Part shown: piece after piece, positions 56,748-64,000 of the stretch
Layout of the letters: each line of letters opens with the position of its first letter
How positions within the stretch are numbered: the first letter of the stretch is position 1
Assembly: GCA_036873755.1 (NCBI GenBank)
Contig: JAVTVY010019554.1
Span: 18,202 to 82,201 of the forward strand
Direction of reading: 5' to 3'
Origin: Hanleya hanleyi
Lineage: Eukaryota; Mollusca; Polyplacophora; Lepidopleurida; Hanleyidae
Length of the DNA stretch: 64,000 bases
Notes under the pieces: generated by a model
What the model saw: only the letters and a program-made list of their open reading frames with translations
Told to the model about the DNA's origin: nothing
The model's database searches: none
Position numbers and translations under genes: made by a program

Positions 56748-58625
56748 TACACCATTGTGATATATCATAGAATCAGTCAGGTAAGCTGACTAACGGTACT
56801 CCATCGTGACATAACATAAATTCAGCCAGAGGAGCGGACTAACGGTACACCATCGTGATATATCATAGAATTAGTTAGGTAAGCTGACTAACGGTACACC
56901 ATCGTGATATATAATAAATTCAGCCAGATGAGTGGACTAACGCACACCATCGTGATATGTCATAGAATCAGTCAGATAAGCTGACTGAAGTTGCACCATC
57001 GTGATATATCATGGAATCAGTCAGGTAAACTTACTAACGATACATAATCGTCATATTTCATAGTATCAGTCAGGTAAGCTGATTAACGGTACCCCATCGT
57101 GATATATCATAGCATCAGCCAGGTAAGCTGCCTAATGTTACAGCATCGTGATATAGAATCAGTCAGGTAAACTTAGTAATGGTACATAATCGTTACATCC
57201 CATAGCCAGGTAAGCTGGCTAAAGTTACACCATCGTGGTATACAGAATCGGCCAGGTAAGGTAACCGTACACCATCGTGATATATCATACAGTCAGCCAG
57301 GTAAGCCATTGTGATATATCATAGAATCGATCAGGTAAGCCGATTAACGGTACACCATCGAGATATATCATAGAATCAGTCAGGCAAGCTGACAAATCGT
57401 GAAAAAAAATAGAATCAGTCAGATCACCTGACAAACTGTACACCATCGGGATATATCATAAAATCAGCCAGGTAAGCGGACTAACGGTACACCATCGTGA
57501 TGTATCAAAGGATCAGTCAGATAAGCTGACCAACGGTACACCATCGTGATATATTATAGAATCAGCCAGGTAAGCTGACTAACGGTACATGATCGTGATA
57601 TATTATATAATCAGCCAAGTAAGCTGACTAACGATATACCATCGTGACATACCGTATCATAGAATGAGCCAAGCAAGCTGACAAACCGTACACCATCGTG
57701 ATATGTCATAGAATCAGACAAGTAAGCTGACTAACGGTACATCATTGTGTTATATCATAGAATCAGCCAGATAGGCTGACTAACTGTACACCATCGTGGT
57801 ATATCATAGAATCAGCCAAGTAAGATGACTAACGGTACACCATCGTGATATATAACAGAATCAGCCAGGTAAGCTGACAAACGGTACACCATCGTGATAT
57901 ATCACAGAATCAGCCAAGTAAGCTGACTAACGGTACACCATCGTGATATAGCATAGAATCAGCCGGGTAAACTGATTAACGGTACACCATCGTGATATAG
58001 CATAGAATCAGCCAGGTAAACTGATTAACGGTACACCATCGTGATATATCGTAGAATCAGCCAAGTAAGCTGACTAACGGTACACCATCGTGTTATATCA
58101 TAGAATCAGCCAGATAGACTGACTAACGGTATGCCACCATGATATATCATAGAATCAGCCAAGTAAGATGACTAACGGAGCACCATCGTGATATATCACA
58201 GAATCAGCCAGGTAAGCTGACACACGGTACACCATCGTGATATATCACAGAATCAGCCAAGTAAGCTGACTAACGGTACACCATCGTGTTATATCATAGA
58301 ATCAGCCAGGTAAGCTGACAAACGGTACACCATCGTGATATATCACAGAATCAGTCAGGTAAGCTGACTAACGGTACACCATCGTGTTATATCATAGAAT
58401 CAGCCAGGTAAGCTGACTAACGATACACCATCGTATTGTATCATAGAATCAGTCAGGTACATGTAGGCTGACTAACGGTACACCATCGCTATATATCATA
58501 TAATCAGCAAGATAAGATATATGATGAAATCTGCCAAGTAAGCCGACTAACGGCACACCATCGTGATATATTATAGAATCAGCCAGGAAAGCTGACTAAC
58601 GGTACACCACCGTGATATATCAAAG
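56748..58625 (+). repeat. 49-bp satellite, about 38 copies, with hairpin and donor-like motif
   Basis: The unit runs CATCGTGATATATCATAGAA + TCAGCCAGGTAAGCTGACTA + ACGGTACAC. AGTCAG-GTAAG-CTGACT forms a small hairpin in many units. Copies differ by point changes and indels, with longer losses at 57240-57320 and 58500-58540. It is non-coding. Confidence 0.95.
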
Positions 58626-58729
58626 AAAGTACGTGCTCCTCATTCTTGGATGTTGATGGATATTTAACTGGTGACCGGAATACACAGCACGAAATATTTA
58701 ACTTATCAAATGATACTTGATATTTACAT

Positions 58730-59060
58730 GGGAAAACTGCATTTTGTGTCCTAGTAATAACGCGGATTTAGTTTGCTATCGAAAACATTCAAAATTGTAT
58801 TTTTCTTCACGTATACATACTGAAATATAAGTCTGCAAGAAAATATTATGAGCAATACCCCTGGCCTGGGTTCATATATTCTAGGCTTTTATAGGAAGGA
58901 CTCTCCCTTATAACAGAATTTATGAGACCTCAAACCAAAATCAAACTTTGACGTTTCATGTAAACGTCCCACTACAGATACATATTTATTTAATGAAGAT
59001 ATAATTTTGGGTTGAATTGTGTTATTTTTGTTACAATGAAATCTATTCCAATGCTTCAAA
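58730..59060. repeat. Relative of the large foldback at 11.3-12.0 kb
   Basis: Shared blocks in the same order are CATACTGAAATATAAG, CTCTCCCTTATAACAG and GAGACCTCAAACCAAAATCA. Only one arm is clear. The family is otherwise unknown to me. Confidence 0.55.
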
Positions 59061-59436
59061 AATACCAAAATACTAGTATGCCTGAGATAACCTTATCTAC
59101 ACTCATTTAGTAGCTTGTCCCAAAGTGTCCCTTGTTATCTACACTCATATAGCAGCTTGCCCCACTCCGCCCCCTGCTCCCCTTACCCCCGCTGATTCAT
59201 ACCGCTAAATATTCGCATAACGGCCACTAGGGGGCGCTTTTTACGCACATTTACACAAGACCAAATTGTAATCGATTTTATCAACGGCAATTTGGATATT
59301 GTTTACCTCAGTGACTGAAATCAAAGGAATAGTCCAAAAGTCTGTCCATTTTAAATAGTCACATACTTTGAAGCATGTCACGAATCGATAATTAAGTCTG
59401 CGAAAAAAATCTTTTTTACTGAGTGTATAACAAACT

Positions 59437-59815
59437 GATCAACACTAGTAGTTGTGCTTTATCAAGAAAGTGACATATTAAAAATAATTGGATAAAAACC
59501 TTACTTACTTTCTAAAGTTCATTAGTATATATATATATATAATATCGGCTTTAGGAGCTGTGCCATTATTCAGTCTATCAGAGGGGTAGTAAATGTACGT
59601 AATCCTCTTTTGTGGAAGCTGAGGTGGCCGAGAGGTCCAGAGTGCTTGCATTTACTACTGGCGATTTGGTGCTCTGAGGACGCGGGCTCGAGTCTCGCAC
59701 GGGACTGACCCATCCAACACTAGTATTTGTGCTTTATCAAGAAAGTGGCATCCTAAAAATAATTGGATATAAATGTTACCTACTTTCTGAATGGCATTAG
59801 TAAGCCTATATATAA
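59437..59815 (+). repeat. Direct duplication of about 100 bp flanking a tRNA-like segment
   Basis: CAACACTAGTAGTTGTGCTT and TATCAAGAAAGTGACAT, then AAAAATAATTGGAT and TTACTTTCT, recur at about 59437-59535 and 59716-59815. The offset is about 280 bp and some 10% of bases differ. Confidence 0.8.
59618..59712 (+). repeat. tRNA-Leu/Ser-like sequence, probably a SINE head
   Basis: GAGGTGGCCGAGAGGTCCAG resembles an A box and D-arm of a long-variable-arm tRNA. GGGCTCGAGTCTCGCAC resembles a B box. The acceptor and anticodon stems do not close well, so function as a tRNA is unlikely. Confidence 0.5.
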
Positions 59816-60952
59816 ACTAGGTCAGTTGCCGACGAAGATGGGAGTCCGTTCACCGCATTGTCGGCGTGAGACGAGGACACGGAAGCAGCTGCGTGCACTT
59901 ACGAAAATAGTACAAGGTTTCAGCGAATTTCTACGAAATAACACAGGGTTCATAGGGATGTCTCGCCAGACTAAAGTGGCAAATGCTGACATATATACAA
60001 TCTAGGAAAGCCAAGACAGTAAATCAGGGGAATACCATACAGACGTAACGCTATGATCACTGCGAGCGAAATGTTCACCGATATTCTACGAGATCCCATA
60101 ATAAGCCAATCACGACAATTTCTGCCTTTTCTCCCTGACAATGACTGACGTGCACGGCACAATCCTTTGTTCTTTTTCTAGCCCCTAACAAAGCCAGACT
60201 TTTCGTCGGAAGTAAACTCTTTGATCTCTATGGTTTACCACGCACAGAGTCTGGAAATGATGTCATATTTGGATACATATATTAGCCCACGTGCTACCGT
60301 GTGTAATTAATGTGGGCGTGAATTTGAAATTGTTTTACCAAGCTAGCCATCTGATTGGCTAACAAATGTAGTTTCAAATTCGCACGGGATTTATATAGCG
60401 TTGAGGTCGGATATAATATCCCGTGATACTAAATCCGAGTTGACTGAGATTGACATGTACAGGTCCAAATCAAAATTCATTCCTCCATAAGTAATATACT
60501 CAAGCTCTAGTGTAAAAATGACAGTAAATAGGATGTGAAAATACCACACAATAACAGTGAATGCGTATGAGTGTACATATTCACCCTGTCAGACATGTAC
60601 ATGTAACAGAAGTACATAAACACAGCAAAAGCTGTGCTACTCTGATCACACATAACTGATGGAAAAGAATATCATGGGCAAATTCATGTACAGCTTCCTA
60701 ATTCTGGCACCGTTTGTATCTCTTCAATATGAGCAATGGAGTTCTTCGGTGGGAGTACATGTTTTGAGACGCGTATAGACTGTCCACGTGGGGCTCGATT
60801 ACAATTTTAACTCCGGTACCTACCCGTTTCTGGATAGCAATATCCCAGAAAGACCTGCATACGGCGGGTACATATCTCGCCTGGTAGCATTTGCTATATC
60901 CTGTGTAGACTGAGGCGATTTTAATCACCGTCACAGAATATTACTGTCAAAC
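59816..60952. other. Non-coding, nothing firm
   Basis: A small imperfect hairpin (GTGAATTTGAAA / TTTCAAATTCGCAC) lies at 60319-60384. Otherwise no gene or element was recognised. Confidence 0.4.
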
Positions 60953-62381
60953 AGGGCTATACCACCAAACAGGGCTATACCGCCAAACAGGGATATACCG
61001 CCAAACAGGGATATACCGCCAAACAGGGCTATACCACCAAACAGGGCTATACCACCAAACAGGGCTATACCGCCAAACAGGGCTATACCGCCAAACAAGG
61101 CTATACCACCAAACAGGGCTATATCACCAAACAGGGATATACCGCCAAACAGGGCTATACCACCAAACAAGGGTATACCACCAAACAGGGCTATACCACC
61201 AAACAGGGCTATACCGCCAAACAGGGCTATACCGCCAAACAGGGCCATACCGCCAAACAGGGCTATACCACCAAACAGGGCTATACCACCAAACAGGGCT
61301 ATACCGCCAAACAGGGCTATACCACCAAACAGGGCTATACCACCAAACAGGGCTATACCGCCAAACAGGGCTATACCGCCAAACAGGACTATACCGCCAA
61401 ACAGGGCTATACCACCAAACAAGGCTATACCACCAAACAGGGCTATACCACCAAACAGGGCTATACCGCCAAACAGGGCTATACCGCCAAACAGGGCTAT
61501 ACCACCAAACAGGGCTATACCGCCAAACAGGGCTATACCACCAAACAGGGCTATACCACCAAATAGGGCTATACCACAAAACAAGGCTATACCACCAAAC
61601 CGGGCTATACCACCAAACAAGGCTATACCACCAAACAGGGCTATACCGCCAAGCAGGGCTATACCACCAAACAGGGCTATACCGCCAAACAGGGCTATAC
61701 CACCAAACAGGGCTATACCACCAAACCAAACAGGGCTATACCACCAAACCAAACAGGGCTATACCACCAAACAGGGTTATACCACCAAACAAGGCTATAC
61801 CACCAAACAGGGCTATACCACCAAACAAGGCTATACCACCAAACAGGGCTATACCGCCAAACAGGGCTATACCACCAAACAGGGCTATACCACCAAACAG
61901 GGCTATACCACCAAACAGGGCTATACCGCCAAACAGGGCTATACCGCCAAACAGGGCTATACCCCAAACAGGGCTATACCGCCAAACAGGGCTATACCAC
62001 CAAACAGGGCTATACCGCCAAACAGGGCTATACCACCAAACAGGGCTATACCACCAAACAGGGCTATACCACCAAACAGGGCTATACCACCAAACAGGGC
62101 TATATCACCAAACAGGGCTATACCACCAAACAGGGCTATACCACCAAACAGGGCTATACTACCAAACAGGGCTATACCACCAAACAGGGCTATACCACCA
62201 AACAGGGCTATACCACCAAACAGGGCTATACCACCAAACAGGGCTATACCACCAAACAGGGCTATACCCCCAAACAGGGCTATACCACCAAACAGGGCTA
62301 TACCACCAAACAGGGCTATACCACCAAACAGGGCTATACCACCAAACAGGGCTATACCACCAAACAGGGCTATACCACCAA
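60953..62381 (+). repeat. 18-bp minisatellite, about 79 copies
   Basis: The unit is ACCACCAAACAGGGCTAT, with ACC/GCC as the main variant (ACCG replacing ACCA) and rare indels at 61728-61752 and 61963. The right part (62035-62375) is almost pure ACCACC. Because 18 is divisible by three, the minus strand reads GGIALF repeats without stops (up to 273 codons). This is not a gene. Confidence 0.95.
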
Positions 62382-64000
62382 ACGTCTCCATTCAGTTTTC
62401 TCAAATTATGTGATAAATATCGTACACTGACGAGAAATCACGATCGTAGCCTGCAAGATCTCTGGTGCTACGTTTCGTAACCTGTGTCTAATTCCGTTTA
62501 ACTATGGACTAGGGACAGTTTGTATATCATGCGTTATTCATCTCCATGGTGTTGAAATGAACAGGCACAATCAAAGCGTTACTGAGATGCATACTCTGCG
62601 GAAGACTTGGCATTCATTTGAATAAAGGATAATGGTCAGTGACTTGGCAATCATTTGAATAAAGGATAATGGTCAGTGATTTGGATTTTTGTAGAACATC
62701 ATCATGTCTTGGTGACATCATTGAACACTGATGACCGCTTCTCTCTGGAAGGAAACCATACTGTGTGTGTGTTTCTTTAATTTTGTTTATATTCGTGCAC
62801 ATTTAGAATTGGTGCTGTCATACGAAATAGGTCTTTCGATTATTGACGCAGAAATTCTTTTACTGACGACGGCTGAATATTGAATGGCTCATCTGAAGGT
62901 TGATATCGAAAAGATGTTTGGTACCGGTACCCCAGGAGTGTGAACACAACAGTATATATATTCACGTAATATTGTCTACGCTATTTTTGCTTTGACTCCA
63001 GTACCGGTAAGATCACATTATTTCCTGTAGAATACAGACAGTTTAAATTTATTCGACACGGTCCCCGATCGGTTATAGATTAAAGTGTCTTCGGTGTCCT
63101 GCACAAGTCGATGATCTCTCTCACTTTGACGATACTGTCGATTTTACTATGAACTTATCTGACAGTATTGAATGTACGTATACTATACGTGTACTATGAC
63201 GGTGATTAAACTCCAGAGACCACAGGGGCCGCTTGTCGTTGTTAATAACTACGTTGCTTGTGAGGGTAGGGGAGTGGGTGGAGTACATGGAGAAGAAGGG
63301 ACATCCAAGTCGACGCTGTCATCGCACCCCTCTCCCAAAACTTAGCGATGAGACTGACACTTCGTGCTGACGTACGCGTCCAGAACTCCGGATGGATCGA
63401 CAAGGAGGCGTTACGTCAGTTGTTATCATATTCCACGATCAATGAGAAATTGGCTATCAAAACGGTCATTATATTGTATTTCAAAGCATTGGCTGGGCGG
63501 TCTTAGCACCGTAAAATAGTACGTCTGAGCTGAAAATATACCTTTAATCCGGCTAGCAGTATATTCTCAGCCCAGACGTACTTGTTTGTACTAGACCGGT
63601 CTATTTGACTAACGGCCTGAGGCGAAAGGTATAATAAATACACTGAATTACGGGTCAGCTTGGTATTATGGCCTTTTTTCGTGTTTTTTTTTTTTTTCAC
63701 GGGGCGATTTAGTCCCGTAGAGACTAATGGTCCTGTATTGTAGTCAGGAAAAACTTGAGCACATTTGGTACCATTGCCAGGGTGACTGTGATTTAACTGC
63801 TTTAGGCTTTGAGAGGAAGAGCAGAGCAGCTACTGCAGATAGTTTGGTTAACTATTTTTGCTAGATTTTGTTTCACCTGGTCTATATTAATGAAGTTAAG
63901 TATTTTCTGCTATTCTTATATATGTTCATATGTCATCTTCACAGAGATTTCCTGCTTTAGAGCATGAATACAAAATGGATACTATTCAGAGGTTGACTTA
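62382..64000. other. Non-coding to the window end
   Basis: A 42-bp unit (TTGAATAAAGGATAATGGTC) is duplicated at about 62607-62690. No supported exon was found. A homopolymer T run lies near 63686. Confidence 0.4.

Noticed and set aside
22401..62393. Shared AACGTCTCCA phrase just after both the 22-bp and 18-bp arrays (23573 and 62383)
   Set aside because: A ten-base match at two sites can occur by chance in 64 kb, and the sequences beyond it differ.
60931..62404. Minus-strand frames reading GGIALF or WWYSPV repeats
   Set aside because: The 18-bp unit is a multiple of three without stops. There is no non-repeat domain, splice site or start context.

Overview
This is intron-bearing, AT-rich eukaryotic nuclear DNA, dominated by repeats. 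It most likely comes from a marine invertebrate, and a mollusc is my best guess. The reasons are degraded CR1/L2- and jockey-like LINEs, a Penelope-like element (PLE) with a GIY-YIG endonuclease, many long-arm foldback/MITE elements, tRNA-derived SINEs, and a dispersed repeat ending in a GCGACGTTAAA-type core that I associate with gastropods such as abalone. The taxonomic call is inference from remembered repeat families, not a database match. No bacterial, organellar or viral gene set is present.

Layout. 1-8.5 kb: one probable internal coding exon (391-576), then non-coding DNA with a TTAA-flanked MITE, a GC-rich dispersed repeat and a decayed satellite. 8.5-10.6 kb: a 5'-truncated LINE (+). 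11.3-15.7 kb: a large foldback, two smaller foldbacks and a frameshifted LINE (-). 15.7-20.7 kb: nothing recognisable. 20.7-26.8 kb: a two-exon acidic-repeat gene (with a second exon recovered here), a 22-bp minisatellite, and a seven-finger C2H2 zinc-finger exon. The two loci each carry about twelve 17-residue repeats, and their splice phases are compatible. 27.3-31.5 kb: SINEs, a 1.73-kb non-autonomous DNA transposon inserted in a VNTR-bearing repeat, a 62-bp minisatellite and a MITE. 31.7-35.5 kb: a nest in which a LINE (+) has split a PLE (-) from its 3' terminal repeat. The PLE termini carry hammerhead-ribozyme-like sequences. 37-39.5 kb: a SINE and two foldbacks. 39.9-40.5 kb: a calexcitin/sarcoplasmic-type EF-hand gene, the cleanest gene in the window. 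42.2-44.9 kb: a 16-bp minisatellite with a higher-order duplication. 45.7 kb: a possible decayed EF-hand exon. 47-55.8 kb: a small C2H2 zinc-finger family with one intact exon, one pseudogene split by a foldback, and one decayed fragment on the opposite strand. 56.7-62.4 kb: 49-bp and 18-bp minisatellites. The last 1.6 kb shows nothing recognisable.

Functionally, the likely host genes are an EF-hand calcium-binding protein, two zinc-finger proteins (probable nucleic-acid-binding regulators), one repeat-rich acidic protein and one unidentified exon at the left edge. They do not form a pathway. Most of the rest is mobile or tandem-repeat DNA. The many long open frames over the minisatellites are artefacts of repeat periodicity.
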